Assembly (NCBI GenBank): GCA_000733415.1
Contig: KL662191.1
Location: forward strand, 4,867,350 to 4,931,349
Direction: 5' to 3'
DNA: 64,000 bases
From: [Leptolyngbya] sp. JSC-1
Lineage (GTDB): Bacteria; Cyanobacteriota; Cyanobacteriia; Elainellales; Elainellaceae
In this document: positions 10,801 through 17,857 of the stretch, piece by piece
How positions within the stretch are numbered: the first letter of the stretch is position 1
How the letters are laid out: the number at the start of each line of letters is the position of its first letter
Notes under the pieces: model-generated
What the model was told of the DNA's origin: nothing
Seen by the model: the letters and a program-made list of their open reading frames with translations, nothing else
The model's database searches: none
Program-made: the position numbers and the translations under genes

Positions 10801-12841
10801 GGCCGGAGTGGGGATGGCGGCGCGGTTGGGGCCAGTGCAGCAGCAGCAGATCATTCAGAGTGGAATGCGGTTGATCGATCCTGTTGAGGGAGTGCGGGCA
10901 CTGGAACGGTTGCTGCAAAGCAATGTCACGCAGGCGAGTGTACTGCCAATGGACTGGCCTACTTTCCGGATGCAGATGCCTAACCGGACATTGCCGCTGT
11001 TGCGGGACGTTGTGTCAGAAGTACCAATGGCTGCATCGCAGTCGAGTCAGTCACCAACCAGTCAATCACCGCCAGACCCCATATCACCAAACCCCATATC
11101 ACCAAACCCCATATCACCAAACCCCATATCACCCAATCCGGTGTCATCCGTGTTGCGGCTCGCTTCAGCGACTGATCGGGCTGCGACACTGCAACATCAG
11201 ATTCGGGAGCAGTTGGCGCGAGTGTTGGGCTTTAGCTCAGCAGAATCAGTTGATCCGCACGAGAATTTTGGCGATCTGGGCATGGATTCGCTGATGGCGG
11301 TCGAGTTTAGAAACCGCTTGGAAGCTAGTCTCGGCTGCCCAATTCCGCAAACCCTTGCCTTTGATTATCCCACCGTTTCTCTGTTGGCCGACTACTTGAT
11401 GCAGTATCTCAACCAGGAGGGAAGCCAACATTCTTCCAGGAATGGGGCGGGTGAAATAGAATCGACCCCATTCGCAGCTAATGCACCAAGCGCTGTGTCA
11501 CCTGAGGCCGCACCGAATTCTGAAGTTGAGTCGGCTAATGGACTCAGCACGAAACCAATTTCTGAATCAACTGCTGAGCCAATTTCTGAGTTAACAGATT
11601 CTCGTTTAATGGAAGCTGAGCTTGATATTCCAGCCGCGTATTATCACTTTGAGCTAACACCCGAATATCTCAATCTGCGCTCGGATCTGGAACGGCTGGA
11701 ACAGCTCGGCAATCCGTTTTTTGAAACCCACGAAGGCATTGCCAGAGATACAACTCAAATCCACGGTCAGCAACTGCTGAGTTATTCCAGCTACAACTAT
11801 CTGGGTCTATCGGGCGATCCCTTTGTCACCACTGCGGTAAAGCGAGCTGTAGAGACTTATGGAACATCGGTTTCGGCCAGTCGGGTTGTGGCTGGAGAAC
11901 GCCCGATTCACCGGGAACTGGAACAGGAAATTGCCAGCTTTCTAGGAACGGAAGATTGTATTGTTTATATTGGCGGACATACCACTAACGTCACCACAAT
12001 CGGTCATTTATTTGGTGAAAATGATTTGATTATTTATGATGCCTTGAGCCATAACAGTATTCGGCAAGGCTGTGAACTGGCAACGGCAACGGCAATTGAA
12101 TTCCCCCACAATGATTGGCAGGCATTGGAGTATTTGCTAGCGCAAAAGCGTCGTTGTTACCAAAAGGTGTTGATTGCAATCGAGGGAATATACAGTACTG
12201 ATGGCGATTTGGCTCCACTGCCCGAGATCGTAGCGCTCAAGCAAAAGTACAAAACCTTTTTACTGGTGGATGAAGCCCATTCGATTGGTGTTTTGGGGCC
12301 GACTGGACGCGGCATTGGTGAGCATTTTGGCATGCCGGCGGCACAGGTGGATCTGTGGATGGGGACACTGAGTAAATCCTTGGCGAGCTGTGGTGGCTAC
12401 ATTGCCAGCAGTAAGGCAATGGTGGCATACCTAAAATACACAGCTCCTGGATTCGTCTATAGCGTCGGCATGTCTCCGGCCAATACAGCAGCGGCCTTAG
12501 CAGCACTCCAACTGCTCCAGCAAGAACCAGAGCGAGTCATCCGGTTGCAGCAGCGCGCTCAGCTTTTTCTGTCGCTGGCCCAACAGCAGGGACTGAATAC
12601 CGGCAACAGTCAGCAATCGCCAATTATTCCTGTAATTGTAGGAGAACCGCACAGGGCTGTAAAACTCTCCCATGCGCTGCGTCGGCGTGGAATTACTGTT
12701 CAGCCAATGGTGTATCCGGCAGTACCCTACCATGCGGCCAGATTACGATTCTTTATCACTTGCCTTCACAGTGCTGATCAAATTGCCTCTACGGTGAAGG
12801 TAATAGCAGCAGAACTAGAAGCGCTAAGCAAAAAGGAATAG
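4874..12841 (+). CDS. type I reducing polyketide synthase fused to alpha-oxoamine synthase (KS-AT-DH-ER-KR-ACP-AONS)
   Basis: A 2655-residue single-module polyketide synthase. Domains in order: ketosynthase 1-425 (DTACSSSL, EAHGTGT and NIGHAETAAG carry the Cys-His-His triad); malonyl-type acyltransferase 530-890 (GHSVGEY near 642; HAFHSP near 742 indicates malonyl-CoA); dehydratase 915-1197 (His in HKILNRIVFP, Asp in HPVLLDACFQ); non-catalytic KR structural region about 1200-1440; enoylreductase 1460-1790 (HAAAGGVGLAA binds NADPH); ketoreductase 1800-1985 (GGYGGLG; the LDD motif suggests B-type stereochemistry); ACP with Ser in GMDSL near 2136; and a PLP-dependent alpha-oxoamine synthase 2255-2655 with the Schiff-base Lys in GTLSKSLAS. 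No loading domain or thioesterase is present. The last domain could release the chain by condensing it with an amino acid. The next gene starts 8 bp downstream. Full reduction suggests a saturated chain; whether the module works iteratively is unknown. Confidence 0.93.
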   Translation: MKLEPIAIIGIGCRFPGGVHSPNSFWQLLRQGVDAITEVPRSRWDPAKFYDPDPNKPNKTNTRWGGFVEAIDGFDPQFFGIAPREAVTMDPQQRLLLEVTWEALEDAGLIPERLRGSQTGVFIGIGTHDYSIRMWQHPVNDPYATTGTGNCIAANRISYVFDFKGPSLAVDTACSSSLVAVHLACQSLWCAESSLALAGGVNLLLLPTVTAGFSKGGFMSGMGRCKSFDASADGYVRSEGAGVVLLKPLSQAMTDGDSIYAVIRATAVNQDGFSNGLAAPNSQSQAAVLREAYRRAGIAPNLVQYVEAHGTGTKLGDPVELEALGAVLGENRTRDCAIGSVKTNIGHAETAAGVAGLIKVALALKHQQIPPSLHFQTPNPQICFEQLALRVQTRLTKWNAQQGIRIAGVNSFGFGGTNAHVVITDVKPKRKKAAKSQRQIERPCHLLALSAKTEPALRDLAQRYLEWDASQLANLCFTANAKRSHFSQRLAVVAESAEQLQQQLRTFVSQAANQAWFGSVAMGHATGSVEIAFLFTGQGSQYIGMGRELYETSPTFRAVLDQCDQLLQAELGESILAVMWGERGEGEGGGEGGEGKGKNISVLPTPDALDQTGYAQPALFVLEYGLAQLWLSWGVRPSAVLGHSVGEYVAACIAGVFSLEDALKLVAARGRLMQKLPPGAMMAVMANETLVRRWIQDEQQVAIAAVNGPENLVISGEPEAIARMAAHLTATGIKITPLRVSHAFHSPLMEPMLAAFAEVAAQVCYRVPQLLLVSNLTGDAVGAEIATPDYWCRHVRQAVRFADGLATLQQHGYEVFLEIGARPSLCSMGRTCLPQPGNLWLPSLRSGQSDWQVLLQSLSQLYVRGVKVDWDEFDRPYGRQQIAAPTYPFQRQRYWWEPDVCVEQTASMSAPAGETLHPLLGQAMTLANQPEIYFQVEIDLQALVYLQDHKILNRIVFPAAAYGEMLLAAVTNLKQNEFVIQDLTIEKPLFLQTDQIKILQLKLTPIDSGYKAEIFGCDRNVNTKANFIRYTTAILSTSALRNLAVPKWRDLNVLQASMQPTVPSSDYYQQLRRKGLNYGPCFQAVQRLWRGKAQALGQIQLPSGCSLKEGYRLHPVLLDACFQLVAAAVNPAVSTPFLPVSLGSLQQVAPVTEQIWTLVELVENVDAQQIKANLFLMDAAGNLIATIREFCLQAVSSRSLQRLFGATESIEDHFYKICWQSKPLRPSSAEQYLVEHLVEQRIEQRIEHQCFQSWLVVTNHVTDQKVTDEAEKDLAAELVLALQQQGYHCTWISAEDVGPINLAKLDHPPNQVIYLCQPQLLSSQELMSIQEEICGQALALIQALAQKRWSPKLWFVTQGAQAIEVGAQASLSQVQQAALWGLARVVRLEYPEWQCTCLDLDPMQPDVTALLQELLHPAADEVEDQIAVRQNHRYVARLVRCSDSLHSSALPDRVYIHKLLLPDSEAFQLKMNDYGMLDQLRLVPVERQAPAAAEIEIQVRAAGLNFRDVLNALGVLKPYLEQMGVVDAAQIPFGWECAGIVTAVGKDVRHLQVGDAVIAVAAVGSLGQFVTVPAAFVSAKPEALSFSEAATIPTPFLTAYYGLHHLAQIKPGERVLIHAAAGGVGLAAVRLAQQAGAEVFATASPGKWAFLKSIGVTHLMNSRTLDFAAQIRQLTQGQGVDVVLNSLNGEFIPQNLAVLAPHGRFVEIGKVGIWQPEQIQQVRPDVAYYPFDLLEIAQRRPALLTSMLHDLMPQFRQGVLQPLPYTSFAIESAVSAFRYMAQAKHIGKVVLSLPIRPPLPVRSSGSYLITGGYGGLGLQVARWLIDQGATHLILVGRRAPSPPAQAILQELQQRATLDLIQADISNPIEANSLLSSNSPLHGIIHAAGLLDDGLLQQQSWERFQAVMAAKVQGAWNLHQLSLNQPLDFFVCFSSIAAVLGSLGQGSYAAANAVLDRLMHYRRQLGLPGLSVNWGAWAGVGMAARLGPVQQQQIIQSGMRLIDPVEGVRALERLLQSNVTQASVLPMDWPTFRMQMPNRTLPLLRDVVSEVPMAASQSSQSPTSQSPPDPISPNPISPNPISPNPISPNPVSSVLRLASATDRAATLQHQIREQLARVLGFSSAESVDPHENFGDLGMDSLMAVEFRNRLEASLGCPIPQTLAFDYPTVSLLADYLMQYLNQEGSQHSSRNGAGEIESTPFAANAPSAVSPEAAPNSEVESANGLSTKPISESTAEPISELTDSRLMEAELDIPAAYYHFELTPEYLNLRSDLERLEQLGNPFFETHEGIARDTTQIHGQQLLSYSSYNYLGLSGDPFVTTAVKRAVETYGTSVSASRVVAGERPIHRELEQEIASFLGTEDCIVYIGGHTTNVTTIGHLFGENDLIIYDALSHNSIRQGCELATATAIEFPHNDWQALEYLLAQKRRCYQKVLIAIEGIYSTDGDLAPLPEIVALKQKYKTFLLVDEAHSIGVLGPTGRGIGEHFGMPAAQVDLWMGTLSKSLASCGGYIASSKAMVAYLKYTAPGFVYSVGMSPANTAAALAALQLLQQEPERVIRLQQRAQLFLSLAQQQGLNTGNSQQSPIIPVIVGEPHRAVKLSHALRRRGITVQPMVYPAVPYHAARLRFFITCLHSADQIASTVKVIAAELEALSKKE
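6609..6668 (+). repeat. in-frame G-rich repeat inside the PKS acyltransferase domain
   Basis: A run of GGGGAGAG-type units encodes a Gly/Glu-rich segment (WGERGEGEGGGEGGEGKGK) between two conserved blocks of the acyltransferase. Acyltransferases normally have only a short loop here, between the helix after FTGQGSQ and the DQTGYAQPALF motif. The frame stays open, so the enzyme is extended by about 25 residues in a surface loop and is not obviously broken. Confidence 0.75.
11077..11136 (+). repeat. four 15-bp tandem repeats encoding a PISPN linker
   Basis: Four consecutive 15-bp units, CCCCATATCACCAAA with the last unit varied, encode Pro-Ile-Ser-Pro-Asn repeats. They sit in the linker between ketoreductase and ACP. 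A unit length that is a multiple of three lets copy number change without breaking the frame. Confidence 0.9.
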
Positions 12842-12848
12842 GGTTTGA

Positions 12849-13922
12849 ATGAGTAAGCGGTATCGTGTGGTTGCCCTGCCAGGTGAAGGAATTGGTCCAG
12901 AAATCATGAATGTAGCGCTGTTGGTGCTCGACTGCGCAGCTCGGTTACATAATTTCTCTGTTCAGATCAACTGGGCGCTAATTGGCTCGCCGGCCTTGGC
13001 TGCTTGCGGTAATACTTTGCCCCAGGAAACCGTGCACCTCTGTCACAAATCCGATGGCATTGTGTTTGGGGCTGTTTCCCAAGGGGGATTGCTAGAGCTA
13101 CGCAAACAGTTTGATCTATTTGCCAATTTGCGCCTGGTTCGCCCCTCTCCTTTTCTATTTCATTGCTCGCCGTTGAAGACGGAACAATTGCAGAGCGTTG
13201 ACATTCTATTTGTAAGGGAACTAGTGAGCGGAATCTATTTTGGTCCATCGGGGCGAGGAATGGATAGCAATGGAGAGTATGGCTATCACACGATGCAATA
13301 CTACGATTGGGAGATTCGCCGGATTGCTAAAGTCGCCCTACGTCAAGCTCACTATCGACGGGGTTTGCTAACAGTCGCTCATAAGGAAAATGCGTTGCCC
13401 CATATCCCCTGGAGCCAACTTGTGGCCGAAGAGGCGCTGATGTTTCCCAATGTGGTTGTTGAGTATATGTTAGTTGATAATCTGGCGATGCAGCTAGTGA
13501 TGCGGCCTCAGCATTTTGATGTGATTTTGGCTGGAAATCTGTTTGGCGACATCTTGAGCGATATTGGTGGGGCGTTGGTAGGCTCGGTTGGTCTGTTGGG
13601 TTCGGCCAGTTTGAACGAAGATGGATTCGGCCTCTATGAACCGATTCATGGCACTGCTGCTGATCTTGCTGGTAAAGGAATTGCCAACCCACTTGGAATG
13701 ATCAACAGTATTGTTATGATGTTGCAGCAATGGGAGGAACATGCCGCCGCCAATTTAATTCTGCAAGCGCAGGACCAGCTTTTATCCCAAGGTTATCGCA
13801 CAGCAGATCTGTGGTACCAGCAAGCAGGATCAGCAGAAAAGCTCGTTACCACGCAAGAATGCGTCGAGTATCTGATTGATGCAATGGAGAAAATTTTTCA
13901 GTCGGTTTGGAGCAGGAATTAG
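12849..13922 (+). CDS. 3-isopropylmalate dehydrogenase-like protein (HphB-like)
   Basis: A 357-residue member of the isopropylmalate/isocitrate dehydrogenase family, which oxidises and decarboxylates a 3-substituted malate with NAD+. Motifs: LPGEGIGPEI at the N terminus (Asp usual in LeuB is Glu here), FANLRLVRP for the Arg-rich substrate site, RELVSGIYFGP, catalytic Lys in HKENAL, DNLAMQLV, metal-binding acids in GNLFGDILSDIGG, and the cofactor region LYEPIHGTAADLAGKGIANP. Length is normal for LeuB. It starts 8 bp after the PKS stop, so translation is probably coupled. This placement, next to a fused isomerase, suggests a secondary chain-elongation pathway such as HphB of homophenylalanine synthesis, not housekeeping leucine synthesis. 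The natural substrate cannot be read from sequence. Confidence 0.85.
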   Translation: MSKRYRVVALPGEGIGPEIMNVALLVLDCAARLHNFSVQINWALIGSPALAACGNTLPQETVHLCHKSDGIVFGAVSQGGLLELRKQFDLFANLRLVRPSPFLFHCSPLKTEQLQSVDILFVRELVSGIYFGPSGRGMDSNGEYGYHTMQYYDWEIRRIAKVALRQAHYRRGLLTVAHKENALPHIPWSQLVAEEALMFPNVVVEYMLVDNLAMQLVMRPQHFDVILAGNLFGDILSDIGGALVGSVGLLGSASLNEDGFGLYEPIHGTAADLAGKGIANPLGMINSIVMMLQQWEEHAAANLILQAQDQLLSQGYRTADLWYQQAGSAEKLVTTQECVEYLIDAMEKIFQSVWSRN

Positions 13923-13974
13923 TGGATGAGTGGATAGATCAATCACGAGCCACGAATACGAACTACGAATTACT

Positions 13975-14000
13975 ATGATGATTGAGCATGATGATTGAGC
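13975..14000 (+). repeat. 13-bp tandem duplication at the start of the isomerase gene
   Basis: ATGATGATTGAGC occurs twice in direct succession (13975-13987 and 13988-14000). The second copy holds the likely start. The first copy opens a 7-codon frame that ends at TGA 13996-13998, overlapping the true start out of frame. It may affect translation initiation. Confidence 0.85.
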
Positions 14001-15712
14001 GAGTTCTAAAACTGGGCGATGACATTAATACGGATGATATTATTCCGGCTAAACGCGGTACGAATTCTGATCCTGATTACTTAAAACACTATGCTCTGGA
14101 GCATGTAATCGGTGAGGGCAATCTGCTGAACTACGATATCATCGAGGCTGGAGAAAATTTCGGCTGCGGCTCTAGCCGCGAGTTTGCGCCGATTGCGATC
14201 AAAGCAGCTGGTATCAAGAAAGTGCGTGCTCGCTCGTTTGCTGAGATCTTCTACCGCAACAGTATCAATATTGGCTTGCCGGTGGAATGGATTGATCAGT
14301 CCCGGTCCCATCCGGTTGAGGAGGCGATTGTGCGGGCGGGCGGACTGCTTGCCTTTAATCAACAGCGTTTGAATGGGTGTATTGTCCTTCCTAAGGGTGA
14401 AACGCCACCGCGACCGATGACGTTAGCAGAAAAATTGTTGGCCCGTGCTGCTGGTCAAGCCTATGTGCAGCCGGGAGACGTGGTGTTCATCCAGGTTGAT
14501 TTGGCGATGTCCCATGATGCGATTGCTGGTCCGGTGAGTGAGCTGTTCTATCAACAGTTTGGTTCAGCGGCGCGGGTATGGGATGCCAATCGGGTGGTGC
14601 TAGTTGCCGATCACTTCATTCAGATCAACGATATTCGTCCGGATGCCCAAGCGATCGACATGCATCAACAAATGGTTCAGTTTGCCCAACAGCAGGGCTG
14701 CCATTTGCTGGATGTGGTTTCGTCCGGTGATGCGGCAGGGATTTGCCATGTGCTGCTGCCGGAACAAGGCTTTGTGCAGCCGGGGATGGTGATTGTGGGA
14801 ACCGACTCCCACAGTTGTACCTATGGCGCGTTTGGCTGCTTCTCGACCGGGATCGGCAGTACCGATATGGCAAACCTGCTGGCAACTGGCGATATGTGGA
14901 TTCGGGTTCCAGCCACGATCCGAATCGAATTGACCGGCAGTTTGCCGCCATTTATTAGCGCAAAAGACATCATGCTGTTCATCTTGGGACAAATTGGCTG
15001 CGATGGTGCCCTCGGTTGCGTGATCGAATTTGATGGTAGTGTTATTGAGCAGTTGGAAATTGATGAACGGATGACGTTGGCGAATATGGCCATTGAATGT
15101 GGTGCGATCTGTGGTGTGATTGAACCTGATGAAGTGACGTGGAATTATCTCTCCAATCGCATTGCCAGAACAGCAACTCAACTCGATTGTTCGTTAACCA
15201 GTGATCCGGATGCGGTCTATCAGCGAGTTTATCAATTTGATCTGAGCCAGCTCCAGCCTCAAGTGGCTTGTCCGCCCAAGCCGGATCAGGTGGTTGCGGT
15301 GAGCGAGCTAGGTTATGTTCCGATTACGCGCGCCTTTATTGGTTCCTGTACCGGTGGCAAACTGTTTGATCTGGCTGAAGCAGCAGCGGTATTGCGCCAG
15401 CGGCAGGTGGCTGCCGGGGTCAGTCTGTTTGTTGTGCCCGCGTCCCAGCAAGTGCGACAAAAAGCTGAGGAGTTGGGATACTTACAAATTTTGGAGCAAG
15501 CTGGAGCGCAAATTCTCAAGACGGGCTGCGGAGCTTGTATCAATGCAGGCTTGGGGGTTCTAGGTAAAGCGGAGGTGGGTATCTACGCCACGAATCGAAA
15601 TTTTAAGGGCAGAAGCGGTGATCCCAGCGGTCAAAATTATCTGGCGTCTCCACGAATTGTGGCAATCTCGGCGGTGCGCGGCAAAATCAGCGATCGACTA
15701 GAGGATGAGTAA
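13988..15712 (+). CDS. fused isopropylmalate isomerase-like protein, small + large subunit (HphCD-like)
   Basis: A 574-residue fusion of a LeuD-type small subunit (residues 1-165; GENFGCGSSREFAPIA) and a LeuC-type large subunit (about 170-574; GTDSHSCTYGAFGCFSTG). The three cluster-ligand cysteines are present: one in IGSCTGGK and two in GCGAC. The enzyme would therefore hold a 4Fe-4S cluster and isomerise a 2-substituted malate to the 3-substituted form. Subunit sizes fit the short, archaeal/homoaconitase-like type. Leucine synthesis in cyanobacteria normally uses separate leuC and leuD genes. A fused enzyme (HphCD) is known from the homophenylalanine pathway of Nostoc punctiforme. I chose the ATG at 13988. 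A TTG at 13982 and an ATG at 13991 are also in frame. The gene follows the dehydrogenase by about 65 bp on the same strand. Confidence 0.87.
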   Translation: MMIERVLKLGDDINTDDIIPAKRGTNSDPDYLKHYALEHVIGEGNLLNYDIIEAGENFGCGSSREFAPIAIKAAGIKKVRARSFAEIFYRNSINIGLPVEWIDQSRSHPVEEAIVRAGGLLAFNQQRLNGCIVLPKGETPPRPMTLAEKLLARAAGQAYVQPGDVVFIQVDLAMSHDAIAGPVSELFYQQFGSAARVWDANRVVLVADHFIQINDIRPDAQAIDMHQQMVQFAQQQGCHLLDVVSSGDAAGICHVLLPEQGFVQPGMVIVGTDSHSCTYGAFGCFSTGIGSTDMANLLATGDMWIRVPATIRIELTGSLPPFISAKDIMLFILGQIGCDGALGCVIEFDGSVIEQLEIDERMTLANMAIECGAICGVIEPDEVTWNYLSNRIARTATQLDCSLTSDPDAVYQRVYQFDLSQLQPQVACPPKPDQVVAVSELGYVPITRAFIGSCTGGKLFDLAEAAAVLRQRQVAAGVSLFVVPASQQVRQKAEELGYLQILEQAGAQILKTGCGACINAGLGVLGKAEVGIYATNRNFKGRSGDPSGQNYLASPRIVAISAVRGKISDRLEDE

Positions 15713-15910
15713 CCCAGACAACTTGCATCATGAAGTGCAAATTATAGATGAGAATGTATGGTAAATATTGCCGGTGTTGGAGCTAATCAATGACTGCCGG
15801 TTAAATGTTGTCTTTTCCTGATTTTGTCCGAAACAGCGCTAGTTTATAGTGTAGCCCTTTCACAACAGGGTGTTCCATTCATCCTCTACGCCCCCTAGAG
15901 GTTTAAATTA

Positions 15911-17632
15911 ATGAAAAAAATATTGTTCCTTGCTGCCAACCCAAGGGGAACAGTCCCTTTGCGTTTGGATCAAGAGTTGAGGGATATCGATGAAGGGCTG
16001 CGCCGCTCTAGACAGCGGGATGCAGTTGTACTAGAGCAGCGTTGGGCTGTCCGTCCCAGAGATATTCTTCAGGCAATGTTAGATATTGATCCCCAGATCG
16101 TTCACTTTTCAGGTCACGGTATAGGCCATGATAGAGACAAAACGCCTGCTGAGTATGGAAGTAGACACAACGCTAGCACTTCAGCCCATCAAGATAGAAG
16201 CCTCAGCCCAGTTCTAGAAGTAGCCCAAACCGGATTGTTTTTCGAAGATGACTCAGGGCAAGCCATTTTAGTGGACGGTGTAGCCTTGAGCGGATTGTTT
16301 GAGCTGTTTGCGACTCAAGTGAAATGTGTGGTGCTGAACGGCTGCTATTCCGAAGCCCAGGCAAAGGCGATTGCTCAGCATATTCCCTATGTAATTGGCA
16401 TGAGCAGCGCGATTAGCGATCAGGCGGCGATTGAGTTTGCAGTGGGTTTTTATAAAGCGCTGGGAGCAGGCCGCACCATCGAGTTTGCCTATAAAGTTGG
16501 CTGCAATGCGATTCAAATGATTGGTGTGCCTGAATGCCTGACACCTGTACTGATGCAAAAAGCCAAGTCGGCTAAAGCTAAAAAACAATCTCGCCCAACC
16601 AATTCTTCTCCCCAAGCCTCGCTAGCCGAGTATCCGTCCGGTTCGGTACCGCTGCAATCGTCGCTCTATATCGAACGCTTTCCCAACGAATCCCATCGTT
16701 ATCAGTCAATTGAGGCACCGGGGCAATTACTCCGGATCATGGCTCCGCATCTCATGGGCAAAACTTCACTGATGTCCAGGATCCTCAACTACGCGACGCA
16801 GCAGAAGTATAAGAAGGTCTATCTCAGTTTGGGAGATGTGGAGCAAAAGGTGCTGACAGATTTGGATAGTTTTCTGCCCTGGTTCTGTGAGCGAATTGGC
16901 GGCGAATTGGGATTAGAGCAACCCAGCCCAACTGGCCATTCCAAAATCTTGGGATCGATTGCGACCTGTACCGAGTATTTTGAAAAATATGTCCTGGCGC
17001 AGCTCCATAAGCCACTAGTGCTTGGCGTCGATGAAGTGGATCGCATCTTTTCTCGGCCAGAAATTGCTTCAGATTTTTTTGGCATGTTGCGCAATTGGTT
17101 TGAGAAAGGCAGAGATGATGCAATCTGGAAACAGTTGCGCATGGTTTTAGCCTACTCAACTGAAGATTACAGTCAATTTAGAATCAACCAATCGCCGTTC
17201 AACGTGGGTGAACCCCTGAAACTCAAGGAATTTACCCAGCAGCAAACGCAAGAACTGGCAAACCGTTATGATCTGAATTGGGGATTTCATCAGGTTGAGC
17301 AACTGATGGCAATGGTAGGTGGTCATCCCTATTTGCTGCGTCTAGCCATGTACTACATCAAACGGCAAGATGTCACTCTGGAGCAATTACTGCGAGAAGC
17401 GCCTACCGAAGATGGAATTTACAGCGATCATCTCTATCGCTACTGGAACAGCTTGCAAAAGCATCCGCGCTTGGCTGAAGCCGTGAAGCAAGTAATGTCC
17501 TCTCCTCAACCGATTGAAATCGAGCGGTCGTTGGCAGACCAGTTGCGCAGTATGGGCTTAGTTCAATATGTCCAGCGGGATAACGCTGTCCTACCAAGCT
17601 GTAATTTATATCAGCTTTATTTTAGCCGATAG
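15911..17632 (+). CDS. CHAT-domain protease-like protein fused to an AAA_35-type ATPase
   Basis: A 573-residue two-part protein. Residues 1-225 form a CHAT domain, a caspase-like cysteine peptidase fold: the likely catalytic His is in VHFSGHG (about 64-68) and the likely catalytic Cys in LNGCYSEAQ (about 144), followed by GMSSAISDQAAIEFAVGFY. A Lys/Ser-rich linker leads to a STAND-like AAA domain (about 245-573) with a P-loop-like APHLMGKTSL (about 280) and a Walker B-like LGVDEVDRIF (about 373). This CHAT-plus-AAA_35 layout is common in cyanobacteria and is thought to serve signalling or cell-death-like responses. No membrane segment is seen. The neighbouring gene also begins with an AAA_35 domain, so the two may be partners. 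An AGAGG motif lies about 11 bp before the ATG. Confidence 0.82.
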   Translation: MKKILFLAANPRGTVPLRLDQELRDIDEGLRRSRQRDAVVLEQRWAVRPRDILQAMLDIDPQIVHFSGHGIGHDRDKTPAEYGSRHNASTSAHQDRSLSPVLEVAQTGLFFEDDSGQAILVDGVALSGLFELFATQVKCVVLNGCYSEAQAKAIAQHIPYVIGMSSAISDQAAIEFAVGFYKALGAGRTIEFAYKVGCNAIQMIGVPECLTPVLMQKAKSAKAKKQSRPTNSSPQASLAEYPSGSVPLQSSLYIERFPNESHRYQSIEAPGQLLRIMAPHLMGKTSLMSRILNYATQQKYKKVYLSLGDVEQKVLTDLDSFLPWFCERIGGELGLEQPSPTGHSKILGSIATCTEYFEKYVLAQLHKPLVLGVDEVDRIFSRPEIASDFFGMLRNWFEKGRDDAIWKQLRMVLAYSTEDYSQFRINQSPFNVGEPLKLKEFTQQQTQELANRYDLNWGFHQVEQLMAMVGGHPYLLRLAMYYIKRQDVTLEQLLREAPTEDGIYSDHLYRYWNSLQKHPRLAEAVKQVMSSPQPIEIERSLADQLRSMGLVQYVQRDNAVLPSCNLYQLYFSR

Positions 17633-17857
17633 ATTGACGGCAAAACTATATTCGTTGGAGAAGCGCATTTGTATAGCGTTTAATATCCTCAGTATTGTTT
17701 GAATTTGCTTCAGGTTTATTTCCTATTTGTCGTGCATTTTGTTGCGCATTTTATCGTGCTTTCTCAATCAGTCCGTGTAGAGGTGAGCCAGCCTCACAGC
17801 CAATCAATTTGATTTGTAATCTACTCAGTCCACTCACTCAACAAAGGGTAAAACATT

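Noticed and set aside
4874..12841. many opposite-strand and out-of-frame ORFs inside the PKS gene
   Set aside because: They are shadows of a strongly conserved reading frame and have no domain features.
12849..15712. reading of the LeuB and LeuCD-like genes as the housekeeping leucine operon
   Set aside because: The fusion, the PKS operon and the separate short LeuA-like gene favour specialised elongation. It remains possible if no other leu genes exist.
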